Assembly: GCF_035046485.1 (NCBI RefSeq)
Contig: NC_085137.1
Location: 443,180,334 to 443,244,333, forward strand
DNA from: Aedes albopictus
Taxonomy: Eukaryota > Arthropoda > Insecta > Diptera > Culicidae
Length of the DNA: 64,000 bases
Reading direction: 5' to 3'
A program made the translations under genes and the position numbers. Shown here one piece after another: positions 1 to 9,599 of the stretch (position 1 is its first letter; every line of letters begins with the position of its first letter). The notes below the pieces were generated by a model that was not told the origin of the DNA, did not search any database, and saw only the letters and a list, made by a program, of their open reading frames with translations.

Positions 1-604
1 TCAGCAATTGAAAAAAAAAATCATAATGAAAATTTTTCCACTGTTGGGGAAAACTGGTTGGCAAAGTCGAAAAAACTAACTAAATCTAGTCTGTAAAAAT
101 TCCAAAAAAACTATTTTTGAAATGATATTTTTTTAAGCTTTATTCTGTGAAGTTTTCAAGATGTGTTTTTTTTCGTTCCTGAGTAATAATCATTTTTGTG
201 CAAATTAGATCGATGCAAATATTTCTTTTCTTTTATGTCCGATATCTTTCATCTGGTACGAGGGGGGCTAGACAAAAATAAAAAATAAATAAAAACTATT
301 GAAAAGTTCAAAATTTTAACCATAATTGAAAAAATATGTTTCAGCTATTGAAAAGTTATTGCATGAAAACATTTTTTTATATCGAAAATAGAGTCATTGT
401 ACGTTATGTGACATAAAACATGCTAAGTATTTGCATCGGCCTTACTAATCAAGACGGTCAAAAATTAACAATTAACATCTGAACAATTTCTACAAAATTG
501 GCCATAGCTCAGAAATGGAGAAAACTACATCTTGAAAATTGCACAGAATTTAGCTTATGTAATTTCCTTCGAATTTTTTTTTTGAGAATTTTTCCGAGTT
601 TTTC
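1..604. other. AT-rich non-coding sequence
   Basis: No gene is visible. The stretch is rich in A and T runs and contains one MITE copy, listed separately at 211-441. Short runs such as TTTTTCCACTG resemble parts of the fold-back at 8.87-9.38 kb, suggesting decayed repeat. Confidence 0.6.
211..441. mobile_element. MITE, GGCCGATGCAAATA family, diverged copy
   Basis: The left end reads CGATGCAAATATTTCTTTTC and the right end ATTTGCATCGGCC, which are inverted copies of each other. The same termini bound the better-preserved copy at 727-1021, and internal sequence (a CTATTGAAAA motif, TTTTATGTCCGA) is also shared in inverted orientation. It has no coding capacity. The left terminal GGC is degraded. 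Confidence 0.6.
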
Positions 605-1157
605 GGCTCTACCCCATTTGGCATAACGCCATTATGCATAACGCCGTTTGGCATAATGCCATTTGGTATAATGGCCATTTGGCATAATGTCGTTTGGCAT
701 AACACGAAGAACAGCCTTCTTGATAAGGCCGATGCAAATATTTAATTTGTTTTATGTCACCCCCCCCCCCCCCCCCTTCAAAAATCAGAAAATATTGAAG
801 GGGCGAAAAAAAAACATGGCGGCCAATGACTCCATTTTCAATAGATAAATTGTTTTCAAGCAACAATTTTTCGATAGTCGAAAAATATTTTTTTCAATAG
901 TGTGTATAATTTTAAATTTTTCAATAGTTTTTTTTTGTTTGTTCCTTATTATTATTTGTCCCCCCCCTTGTACCCAATGAGAGGTCTCGGACATAAAAGA
1001 AAAATAATATTTGCATCGGCCTAAGAATGTGCATAATATTTGTTATGCCAAATGGCCATTATGCCAAATGGTCGTTATGCCAAATGGCTTTTATGCCATA
1101 TGGCGTTATGCCAAACGGCATTATGCCAAATGGCATTATGCCAAATGGGGTAGAGCC
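605..1157. mobile_element. Fold-back element with iterated GCATAATGCCATTTG words
   Basis: The ends GGCTCTACCCCATTTGGCAT and its complement ATGCCAAATGGGGTAGAGCC form a terminal inverted repeat. Each arm contains about six tandem degenerate copies of a ~17-bp word of the type GGCATAATGCCATTT, itself partly palindromic, so each arm can also fold on itself. No transposase is present. A second MITE (727-1021) occupies the centre. No target-site duplication was recognised. The architecture matches the unrelated-sequence fold-back at 15589-16119. Confidence 0.75.
727..1021. mobile_element. MITE nested in fold-back, TAA target duplication
   Basis: The termini are GGCCGATGCAAATATTTAAT and ATATTTGCATCGGCC. 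Inverted similarity continues inward (TTTTATGTC / GACATAAAA). TAA flanks both sides (724-726 and 1022-1024), a 3-bp duplication as seen with PIF/Harbinger-type elements; that family assignment is inference. A 17-base C run lies at 760-776 and a C-rich run near 960-967. Confidence 0.75.
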
Positions 1158-1393
1158 ACTTTTCCAACCGATTTTACTTAACTGTGGAAAATTTCAAGGA
1201 AAACAATTTTCATTTCTTATTTTTTCAATTGCTTAGAAAATTTGCTTATAATTTCACAAAAAAAAAGTGTATACTATGCTGTTATGAGTTATGATTTTTC
1301 AAAGAAGGTGTCTGTGGAAAATGTTTGTTTTCCACTGGAGTTTTCAGAAAATTAGGCGACCTTGATTTTTTTATTTAAGTTTTTGTTCATATA

Positions 1394-1806
1394 CAGGAAC
1401 TCTTCGATATAACGTACAAAAAAGTTTCTCTTTGTACGTTATATCGAAGTGTACGAATCAGATAAATATTCAATATTTTTTATGCTAATATTGATGATTT
1501 CGACGTGAAATTAACCCCAAATAATGATTTCGGTGAAATTCACAAAACCAATGATGAAAAACATGAGTTTTCACGAAAAAGGAATTTCGTTTTTGTGCAT
1601 CGATACATTTTGCTTCGATATATCGTACACTATTTTTTTCAATTTGCGCTAGTTCTAGATAACAAGGTTAATACTGCAAGAAAACAATGATTTGAGTGGT
1701 TTCGTAGCTTATCTGAGGATTATTTCTGGGATAAATTAAAATTTTCAATGTTGTACGTTATATCGAATTCACTATATCGAGGGTACGTTATATCGAAGAA
1801 TACCTG
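1394..1806. mobile_element. pogo/Tigger-like MITE
   Basis: The left end CAGGAACTCTTCGATATAAC and right end GTTATATCGAAGAATACCTG are inverted repeats flanked by TA (1392-1393, 1807-1808). The TTCGATATAACGTAC word recurs four times, twice in each terminal region. CAG termini, a TA duplication and a CGATATAACG-type repeat are typical of pogo/Tigger elements. No transposase ORF is present; the 61-codon frame inside is chance. Confidence 0.7.
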
Positions 1807-1808
1807 TA

Positions 1809-2389
1809 TATGTGGCAGGGTTCAATGAAAAAAAAACATTAAATTCTGGGAACCTTCGTTCCAATTTGTACGATAATAAAAAAAACAATATGTTCATAAT
1901 TATTTGAAGAATTTTGGAGAACATTTCCCTAATATTTATTTTACAGACTGAACCACAGCGATTTTCAGAAGCAATTTAGTTTAAATTAGCAATCTCACAA
2001 AAAAAACTTTATTTTTATAATATGTTTCAATGAATATAACGTTTGACAAGTACCATTTCAGAATATGTTTTAAATATTTTTTCTGGGAACTATATCATTA
2101 CACTTTTTATGTAAGAAAAATATGTCAAGGATTTGCAAAACTTTATAACTGACTATTGTTACTCTCGAAAGTATACATGTTGAAGAGGTTTAAGTTTATT
2201 AATAACGCAGTAATAGCTACATGACCAATCTTTTTCATACATGGTATACGTTTCTGGATTCTAGGATGGTTGGCAATGGATTCATAAAAGATTTTCTAGT
2301 GAATATTTATCAACAAAAATGGCGATTGTCATGGGTACCGAAAGCAATCCGTTAAGTTCAAAATAAGGTCACATTCAGAACAGTAGAAT
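1809..2389. other. AT-rich non-coding sequence
   Basis: No gene, RNA or clear element was seen. GGCAGGGTTC followed by TTGTACGATAATAAA near 1816-1885 resembles words in the fold-back at 8868-9375 and is probably a decayed relative. Confidence 0.5.
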
Positions 2390-3192
2390 ACTAGAAGACT
2401 AGAAGACTAGAAGACTAGAAGACTAGAAGACTAGAAGACTAGAAGACTAGAAGACTAGAAGACTAGAAGACTAGAAGACTAGAAGACTAGAAGACCAGAA
2501 GACTAGAAGACTAGAAGACTAGAAGACTAGAAGATTAGAAGACTAGAAGACTAGAAGACTAGAAGACTAGCAGACTAGAAGACTAGAAGACTAGAAGACT
2601 AGAAGACTAGAAGACTAGAAGACTAGAAGACTAGAAGACTAGAAGACTAGAAGACTAGAAGACTAGAAGACTAGAAGACTAGAAGACTAGAAGACTAGAA
2701 GACTAGAAGACTAGAAGACTAGAAGACTAGAAGACTAGAAGACTAGAAGACTAGAAGACTAGAAGACTAGAAGACTAGAAGACTAGAAGACTAGAAGACT
2801 AGAAGACTAGAAGACTAGAAGACTAGAAGACTACAAGACTAGAAGACTAGAAGACTAGAAGACTAGAAGACTAGAAGACTAGAAGACTAGAAGACTAGAA
2901 GACTAGAAGACTAGAAGACTAGAAGACTAGAAGACTAGAAGACTAGAAGACTAGAAGACTAGAAGACTAGAAGACTAGAAGACTAGAAGACTAGAAGACT
3001 AGAAGACTAGAAGACTAGAAGACTAGAAGACTAGAAGACTAGAAGACTAGAAGACTAGAAGACTAGAAAAGTATAAAATTAGAAGACTAGAAGACTAGAA
3101 AACTGAAAGACTAGAAGACTGGAAGACTGGAAGACTGAAAGACTAGAAAACTACAGGACTACAAGATTTGTAGACTAGTAGACTAGAAGATT
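2390..3192. repeat. 8-bp satellite (ACTAGAAG)n
   Basis: A head-to-tail array of the octamer ACTAGAAG, roughly 100 copies. It is nearly perfect from 2390 to about 3068, with scattered single-base changes (near 2494, 2533, 2571 and 2834). It decays into variants such as ACTGGAAG and ACTACAAG up to 3192. Because 8 is not a multiple of 3 and CTAG supplies TAG stops, it has no coding potential. Confidence 0.97.
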
Positions 3193-3450
3193 GATGTTTT
3201 CCTATTTTAAAACAACTTCACTAAAATTATGCGGAAAACTGTCTTATTTTTGTAGTTTTTATGGAATTATTTATAGAAATTCTCTAGTAAAGTCCTGAAG
3301 AAATAATAATAATTTTCGAAGTTCCAAAATTCGGACCAGATAACTATAGGTTCCCTGCTGACACACCTGAAGTGCATTTTTTCGCCAAACTGAAAAACTG
3401 TAGGCATAGCACTTCAATTTCTTGAGGTTTCTGCTAACAGAAGAACCTCA

Positions 3451-3553
3451 ACAATACATGAAGATCGCGACGCGAGACAGGCCACAACACTTATGATTCA
3501 TACAAAAATAGTTTTGTTGTGTCTTGTTTCGCGTCGCGTTCTTTGTGTATTGT
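3451..3553. mobile_element. Short fold-back element
   Basis: Two arms of about 38 bases, from ACAATACATGAAGATCGCGA to TTTCGCGTCGCGTTCTTTGT followed by GTATTGT, pair with several mismatches around a ~25-base loop. The GATCGCGACGCGAGACA core is locally GC-rich. No transposase and no certain target duplication were seen. Confidence 0.6.
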
Positions 3554-3904
3554 AGACAGAGCATCCGCGAGAAATTTTGGAAAAAAATCTCTAAAAATTT
3601 TCTGTATAATTTTAATCAAGTAACAATTTATGGATCACCGTCCTCAACAAAACTTTTTTCGGAGTTCTAAATAGTTGTTTCTGTAGGATTCATTTTTAAA
3701 CTTGTTCTGCCAGGCAGTTGACGAAATTCTTGCAGAATTCCTAAAAGTAATTAAAAAGCTTTTGGATTGTTTTTTTTTCTGTTCGGGAATGCCTTTGCAA
3801 AATTTCGTGGAAAATCCCAGAAGAGAAATCATTTAACGAAAATATTGGAAAGATGCACATGATAATTCCTTCATTTTTCGTTTTTATCAAAGTGAGTTTT
3901 AACT

Positions 3905-4022
3905 TAAGGTGGAACTGAATGCATTTCCTCATATATTGGTTTTTGTTTTTTTTTTTTTATTTAATAACGGAACAAAATCTATTTTCATATACATGTAGAG
4001 TAACGATCAAGGTATCTCATGA
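3905..4022. repeat. Diverged copy of the 41-kb palindrome arm
   Basis: The order CTTAAGGTGGAACTGAATGC, CATTTCCTCA, TTGGTTTTTG, ACATGTAGA, GATCAAGGTATCTC, TGATTTTTT parallels each arm of the long palindrome at 40974-41332. Another relative lies at 39535-39725. This is an old dispersed repeat, not a gene. Confidence 0.6.
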
Positions 4023-4689
4023 TTTTTTATCTTGTTTATCGATTTTCCAAAAACCATTTCTTTCTTGATTCCACTTCTCGTTCTATCGACAGTAGTTTAA
4101 AAACTGTCGAAGTCGTCATTTCGCCGTCACCGTACACTACGTCAGCGAACTGTTTCCAACGTGATGAATTAGGAAGGAATAAATTACGGAAAACATATTT
4201 CTGGAGAAGAATTTTCCACAGTTTCTAAATGTCTTCTAGTAGAGTAATAATCTAGTTTATGAAGGCAATTTTGACGCAGTATTGATAGAGTTTCAACGAA
4301 AGGGTAAGTATTTACTTGCATGATTAATTTATTTTTATTTTCACTGTGTAGTTGTGATGAAAATTGATGTGTATAGTGAAATTTACCCGAGCAGAGGAGA
4401 ATAGCAAGTTTATAACTACGAAATCACATAACCTGTTTTTATATCTTGTTATTATTAAATTATCAAGGCATAGCTTTTCCATAACACATTTTGTTGGACA
4501 ATCTCATTTTGTTATAATCAAGCTATTGATATACATTAACTAAATTACATTTAAATAACATGTTTTGTTGAAGTACAAGTTTAGTTATTGTTGTACTATT
4601 GATCAACTTATCAGCAACAGTAACAAGTTTTGAAATCACAGCAACAATTCGACAATTATGCCCTGTCCCTTTGTGTTGTTCCATTTTTG

Positions 4690-5460
4690 TATTCAGTTAA
4701 AAAGGAAATTCCTGAACGACTCTTTTTAAGAATTCCTTAAATAATTTTCGGATAAGCATTTGGAAGTTCTGGGGGAACCTTTCGATAAATCCCTGGAGAA
4801 GTCTTCAAGAGAACTACTGGCGCAATTTTCTTTGAAATTCCGAAGTTAATTCTTCTGAGCATTTATTAGGATTTTTTGCAGAATCTTTTGAAAAACTCCT
4901 GGAGAATCCTTCGGAAAAACTCATGGTGAAAACTTCAAAGAAATTTTCAGAGAAATCTTAAGATAAACTTCAGGACTAATGATCACAGGAAATTCTGAAG
5001 AAACCCTTGAAGGGATTCTATGCAGGATTCTGGAGGAATTTCTAAAGAAGTCTTTGAAAATCCATAAAAAATTCCGTCAGAACTCTCGGAGAAATTTCTG
5101 GAAGATTTTTGGAGTCATTTATGGAAAAGTTTATGACCAAATCTGTCGACAAATTTTTGGAAGAATTTTATGACAAAGTCATTTGATAAACATAAAAGGA
5201 GTTTTTGACGGAATCCTTAGAGAAATGAATAGAGGAATTTTAGAAAAAAAAAATTGCAAAAATTTCTGGTGAAAGTCCTGTAGGAATCATCAGAGGAAGT
5301 TCAGGAGAAATTATAGCAAAATTTTTGGAGGAATTCTTGTAGAATCCAGGAGAAATATTCCAGGGAATAATCGGAGGAATTAAAACAATCTTTCCAGGAA
5401 AATTGTAATAATCTGTACAATACTTCCAATATCCCAAAAGTTTTCTGCAAAACTGTTGAG
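4690..5460. repeat. Degenerate GGAATTCC-family satellite
   Basis: Imperfect reiteration of words such as GGAATTTCTGGAGAA and GAAATTCTGGAGGAA at 10-13-base spacing, resembling the large arrays at 10.9, 22-26 and 32-35 kb but highly mutated. The 60-65-codon open frames over it are not genes. Confidence 0.6.
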
Positions 5461-6035
5461 CATTCTAAAAATTCTTCACATTTTATGCAGAAAAAAAAAC
5501 AAAGGTCACAAGTGCTCCGAAAACTATTAAAGTGTAAAGGTTTATAAATTACAGGTGGAAATCGAATCTCGTCTAATTTGATAATATAGAAGTTACTAAA
5601 GTTCGATTATCTTGACTTCAAATCTCTTAAGAATGAATTAAGAGCTGAATATAGTATTTTTCGATCATTTGAAAATATTTCTTACGTCAGAGTGATGAAC
5701 CTAATATTACTGGCGGGTTTGTGAGACAAAGCGAATAATTTTATATAATAAGTATTATAACTTATTTAGTAACGAGTTTGATATCATAGCAAATTCTACT
5801 CTCCGATTATTATCAATAACATATTAACATCAAAATTTGTTATTGAAATATTTTCCGAATTCATTGTTATTAAGTTGTTATTGGAACTAACAAAACAAGT
5901 TATTGAAATGATTTTCCAGGAACATTTTTTTGTCATGGAATTTGTTATTTTGCCGCTTATGACAGACAAGTTTTTAACACAATATGTTATGGTAATAACT
6001 TGAAAATAATCGATATTATTATTAAGTTATTTTGC

Positions 6036-6070
6036 GGCAGTTCTGTCGCTGCCGTCATTGTGCACGGACG
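6036..6070 (+). promoter_or_regulatory. Internal promoter: Inr plus DPE
   Basis: The element starts GGCAGTTC. Taking A6039 as +1, the context GGCAGTT matches the arthropod initiator TCAKTY at five of six positions. GGACG at 6066-6070 falls exactly at +28 to +32 and fits the downstream promoter element consensus RGWYV. TATA-less Inr/DPE promoters at the extreme 5' end are known from insect jockey- and I-type elements. Promoter activity is inferred. Confidence 0.55.
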
Positions 6071-6214
6071 CACGCAATTGTTTGCTCTTCGAGTCGGTCT
6101 CTTTTTGCTGCCAGCTTACGCTGTGCGCACGTTTTGTTTCGCGGTCATTCACTTTTGATACGTTCTCGCCGGTGCTATCTGTGCCGTTGAAGCTGCATCA
6201 AATCGACGAGCGAA

Positions 6215-7210
6215 ATGGCTGTAAATGTGATCAACACCGTTCAGTTTCGGTTTCCGCCGGGTAGCCCACCACCGTCATGGGTGGAAATATCTACGTTTTT
6301 AAAGCAACTGGATACGGATTTAATGCTGGTGGAAGCCACATACAAAACAGCGCACGATCGTTCGCTGTTCGTTAAATTCACGTCCCTGGAGGCAATGAAC
6401 GAGTCGTTGCAGAAAAATGTGGAACCACGACAATTTGCGTATGAGAACGGAAAATCAGCAACAGTAAGGATGTCGATCGCGGGTGCTAATATTCAGTACG
6501 TCCGTGTGTTCGACTTGCCGCCGGAGTTGTTGGATGATAGTTTGTCATCATTACTCGGAGAGTATGGAAGAGTCGACCATGTGGTGCGTGAAAAGTTTCC
6601 AGTGAACCTAGGCCTCGACCACATGTATACAGGTATACGAGGGGTGTACATGGACGTGGCAAAGAAGATTCCACCATCGATATGTGTTGATGGTAGAACG
6701 GGGCGGATTTTTTATGAAGCTCTGAAGGACACTTGTTTTCTGTGTCAGGAATTGGGTCATCGAAGAAACGTATGTCCTCAAAGGCAGAATCGAAACAAGA
6801 TGAAGAATAAAACAAAGGAAGCCTCTGGACTCAGCTCATATGCTGACATCGTCTCTGGAAAGGAAACCGTATCGGAAAATCAACAGTCAAACTTGGTAGT
6901 ACTGGAAGAGGACGTCATTGAAGTTCTGGAGGAAGACGAAGATGAGGAACATGTTGACCAATTAACGGAGGTAACAGAAGCTACACAGACGCAGCAAACC
7001 GCTGGCGATGGACTTCTCGTTTCTGAAAAAAAGCAACGGCGTAAAGAAGGTTTGGAAACATTAGAGGAGGTGGCAAATGCTATCCAGGAAGCGATGCTGA
7101 ATTCACAAGCCAGCCAACGGCGAGCCCAATTCGCGGCTTCAGGCTCTGGTTCAGGTTCCAGTTCTGGTTCCGGGCCAAGAATGAAAGTTCCTCGTAGGAC
7201 TCGCTATTGA
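6215..7210 (+). CDS. Gag-like ORF1 protein with CCHC zinc knuckle
   Basis: A 331-residue open frame beginning MAVNVINTVQ. Residues 1-90 form a basic N-terminal region without a motif I recognise. Residues 92-165 (YVRVFDLPPELLDDSL, then YTGIRGVYMDV and IPPSICVDGRTG) follow the RRM-like, pre-knuckle layout of non-LTR Gag proteins. Residues 174-187 form one CX2CX4HX4C knuckle with C174, C177, H182 and C187. SYADIV (208-213) is a motif commonly seen after the knuckle in insect ORF1 proteins. Residues 230-248 are acidic, 272-280 basic, and 308-320 a Gly/Ser-rich linker before a basic C-terminus. Such proteins bind element RNA and package it for target-primed reverse transcription. The ATG is the first in frame in the leader; an ATG in another frame at 6058 opens a 68-codon frame. 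There are no frameshifts or internal stops. It could instead be a domesticated gag retrocopy. Confidence 0.88.
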   Translation: MAVNVINTVQFRFPPGSPPPSWVEISTFLKQLDTDLMLVEATYKTAHDRSLFVKFTSLEAMNESLQKNVEPRQFAYENGKSATVRMSIAGANIQYVRVFDLPPELLDDSLSSLLGEYGRVDHVVREKFPVNLGLDHMYTGIRGVYMDVAKKIPPSICVDGRTGRIFYEALKDTCFLCQELGHRRNVCPQRQNRNKMKNKTKEASGLSSYADIVSGKETVSENQQSNLVVLEEDVIEVLEEDEDEEHVDQLTEVTEATQTQQTAGDGLLVSEKKQRRKEGLETLEEVANAIQEAMLNSQASQRRAQFAASGSGSGSSSGSGPRMKVPRRTRY

Positions 7211-7383
7211 TAATTTTAGTTTAGCTTTTAAAATAACAAATGTATGTTGTTGAGTAAGATTTGCGGCTCTGTAGAGTTTTTAGTAAACAATTGAGTAAAA
7301 ACGAACTGAATAAAAAAAAAAATTAAGTTATTTTGCCCAAATAACACAGCTCCTTATGCTGTTGTTATTCCCTTCTGCTCGGG

Positions 7384-8457
7384 TATTAGATGATATCAGA
7401 AAAAAATTCTTGTGGAAATCTTGGAGTTTGTTTTTCCTTCTTTTGGGCAGAATTTCTTTAACATTATGTGGTTCTCCAAAAATACGATGAAAAATACTTG
7501 AAAAACATATTCCCTATTAAAATTTTATAAAAAAAAACATAATTTTAAGTTTTTCACAAAAAAAAATGAAATTTTTGAAATTTTTTGAAATTTTGACTTG
7601 AATATCCCTCTATGGCCGGTAACCATACCATCAGGTGGACAAAAATACTTTTTTGATTCCATTGTTTCGTTTACTTTGAAACTTTTGAGAAGACGTATAG
7701 TCCATTATTGTTTTTTTTAATTTTTTTTATTGACGTTTATTTTAACTTATTTGCTAATGCTACACTATATCCATTATTATGATTTGGCGAAAAATGTGTA
7801 TTTGAATCACATTTGCGACTAACGCTGCTTATAACATAAAAAAGCCAAAAGTTGTAAAATTGACGGCAATGCCAATCAATATGAGGTTTGGAAGTCTCCT
7901 TTGGAATGATTAGTAGCCAATAAATGGCCAACATGACCAAAACGCTGGAAAAATTTAATACCTTCTAAATTCTAAAGTTTAAGTATAAGCAGCCAAACTC
8001 TTTACGAACTTTTAAAAAACATATGATAAAATGCTTGAAACCTAATTTTAGCCTGGGATAGCTTTTGATAAAAGTATAGGATTTTTAAAGTATTTGATAA
8101 TTTTCACCATTTTATATTTTTAGTTTAGCTTGTCTCTAGTTTATTTATTTTTTTGAATAGCATTTTTATAATCTTGTCAGCTCTTGTTAAATTATAAAAT
8201 TAAATCAGAAAGGTTATTTAAATAAGGTACCCTACTGTTGCTTCGGAAACATTTATTTTCTCGCTAATAACGATTTTGACAGTATATATCTAAAGAACCA
8301 TATCATATAATACAGCAAAATTTTGAGAAAATCTTAGTAGGTGTGTTAGCCATCGAATGACTATGAAGAAACATGAATTAGAGCAAATCACTTTTTTGAT
8401 TTTTTTGCCGCGTGGTAAGCAATAGTGTATCCAGGTGATAAAAAACATTGCAGGTAC
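7384..8457. other. AT-rich non-coding sequence
   Basis: No gene, RNA or well-bounded element seen. Open frames of 60-67 codons have no recognisable composition. Confidence 0.5.
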
Positions 8458-8720
8458 ATATCTCGCGTTTAGTATCATACAGGCGTATCTACAATGATCG
8501 ATTTCTCTTCATCGATTTTCTCTTCGGATTATTCCGGGAAATACGACCAATAGTCGGATGATCTATCGGTGTATTTCGGTAAAGGACGACTAGGACTAGC
8601 ATCTAAAACAACAAAAACAATCAAACATGATTTGCCGGCCAAGTTATTAACCAAAGAGAAAATCGATGAAGAGAAATCGATCATTGTAGATACGCCCGTA
8701 TGATACTGAGCGCGAGATAT
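8458..8720. mobile_element. MITE with ~65-bp terminal inverted repeats
   Basis: The left end ATATCTCGCGTTTAGTATCA, continuing through TACAATGATCGATTTCTCTT, is mirrored at the right end (AAGAGAAATCGATCATTGTA through TGATACTGAGCGCGAGATAT). Arms of about 65 bp match with only a few differences. The central ~130 bp is unique. There is no coding capacity. A target duplication cannot be fixed with confidence. Confidence 0.8.
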
Positions 8721-8867
8721 AATTCATCAAAAGTCAATGCTTAGGTACTACGCACAAAGAATCATTTGTTGTTGATTAACCAAAATTCTAAAAACACTGA
8801 TTTTTTTTTGATAAAATCATTAAGATAACACCAAGATCTAAGTCTCAAATTCATTGAAAAAAAAAAA

Positions 8868-9375
8868 CAGGAGTTGGGGATTTTTTTTTCAATTATCGTA
8901 CAAATTGGGCCGAAGAGTCTCAGATTATTATGATTTTTTTTCCACTGGCAGGGCTCATGGATATATTAACAAACAAAAATTGAAAGAAAAATTAGGGTCG
9001 CCTATTTTCCCATAAAACTCAGGTGAAAATTTTTGATTTTCCCCTGACACTACTTATTTTGAAATATCATAACTCAAGAACGAAGCATTGTAGAAACAAA
9101 GTATTCTTTATTGAAAATAAAAGCAAATTTTCTCAGAAATAAAAAAAAATATGAAGTGGAAAAAGTTTTCCACCGTTGAGAAAATTCATAAGGAAAAGAT
9201 GGAAAAACTATACCCGAATTCACGAAAAATTGAAAAAAAATGATTTTTTTTTTCATTTTTTTGTTCGTATATCCATGACCCCTGCCTGTGGAAAAAGTTT
9301 CATGAAAATCTGAGACCCTTCGGCCCAAACCCGTACGGTAATAAAGAAAAATCCCCAGTTCAGTGATAGTTAAAA
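8868..9375. mobile_element. Fold-back element, ~500 bp
   Basis: GTTGGGGATTTTT, GGGCCGAAGAGTCTCAGATT and GGCAGGGCTCATGGATAT on the left arm recur as their complements on the right arm (ATATCCATGACCCCTGCC, AATCTGAGACCCTTCGGCCC, AAAAATCCCCAGTTC). The two halves are diverged (~75-80% by eye). No transposase. The 112-codon antisense frame inside (9074-9412) is chance. Confidence 0.65.
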
Positions 9376-9393
9376 AAAATTCACTACATGTTT

Positions 9394-9462
9394 TAGTGGG
9401 ATTCAAAACCACGACTCCGCATCGCCAGTTCGGTGCTTTAACCGACTAAGTCACAGAACAAG
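9394..9462 (-). mobile_element. tRNA-like SINE head or tRNA relic
   Basis: On the minus strand an A-box-like TGACTTAGTCGG is followed about 35 bases later by a B-box-like GGTTTTGAATCCC. The acceptor stem does not pair, so it is not a functional tRNA gene. It is most likely the head of a tRNA-derived SINE. Confidence 0.5.
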
Positions 9463-9474
9463 TTGCAATTCTGT

Positions 9475-9535
9475 GAAATAGTTAAAGCGCCGCACTAGTG
9501 GTACGGAACATTATTGGGTTCGAATCAACTTAAAA
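9475..9535 (+). mobile_element. Second tRNA-like fragment, opposite orientation
   Basis: Reads AGTTAAAGCGCCGCACTAGT and later GGGTTCGAATCAA, a good B-box. It lies head-to-head with the minus-strand tRNA-like sequence 13 bases away. No cloverleaf with a paired acceptor stem was found. Confidence 0.4.
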
Positions 9536-9599
9536 TAAGTGGTATTTTTTTTTTTGAATTTATTTCTCAATTTGTCAATTTGTGTCTTCGAATAATTGC

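Larger units (their letters stand above)
3193..4385. other. Non-coding sequence with old repeat fragments
   Basis: No gene is visible. It contains a hairpin element (3451-3553) and a fragment shared with the palindrome arms near 41 kb (3905-4022). Otherwise it is AT-rich and unremarkable. Confidence 0.5.
6036..7321 (+). mobile_element. Gag-only non-LTR retrotransposon, full insertion
   Basis: A discrete retroposed unit. The 15-bp sequence ATTAAGTTATTTTGC occurs immediately upstream (6021-6035) and immediately downstream (7322-7336) as a perfect target-site duplication. The unit has a 179-bp 5' leader, one intact ORF, a ~97-bp 3' UTR and a terminal AATAAA run into about 11 A residues. The 5' end carries initiator and downstream promoter motifs in canonical spacing. 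No endonuclease or reverse transcriptase ORF is present, so mobilisation would need a partner LINE. Alternatives are an internally deleted LINE or a retrocopy of a domesticated gag gene. The intact duplication and ORF suggest a fairly young insertion. Confidence 0.85.
4386..7383. mobile_element. TA-flanked DNA element hosting the gag-only retroelement
   Basis: The left end CCCGAGCAGAGGAGAATAGC and the right end (reverse-complement start CCCGAGCAGAAGGGAATAAC) form a terminal inverted repeat. TA lies on both outer sides (4384-4385, 7384-7385). Both subterminal regions are filled with short ATAACAAGTTATT-like words. The interior holds a decayed GGAATTCC-type repeat (4690-5460) and the 1.29-kb retroposed unit 6036-7321. 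Without that insertion it would be about 1.7 kb. There is no transposase, so it is non-autonomous; the superfamily is uncertain. Confidence 0.6.

Noticed and set aside
2390..3192. CRISPR-like regular repeats
   Set aside because: Pure tandem octamers with no unique spacers, in an animal genome.
6486..6815. 109-codon minus-strand frame
   Set aside because: Shadow of the gag-like ORF on the opposite strand; no recognisable features.
9394..9462. Functional tRNA gene
   Set aside because: A- and B-box-like words are present, but the acceptor stem does not pair and the T-arm is mutated. The same failure applies to 42741-42813, 56812-56878 and 58935-58998.
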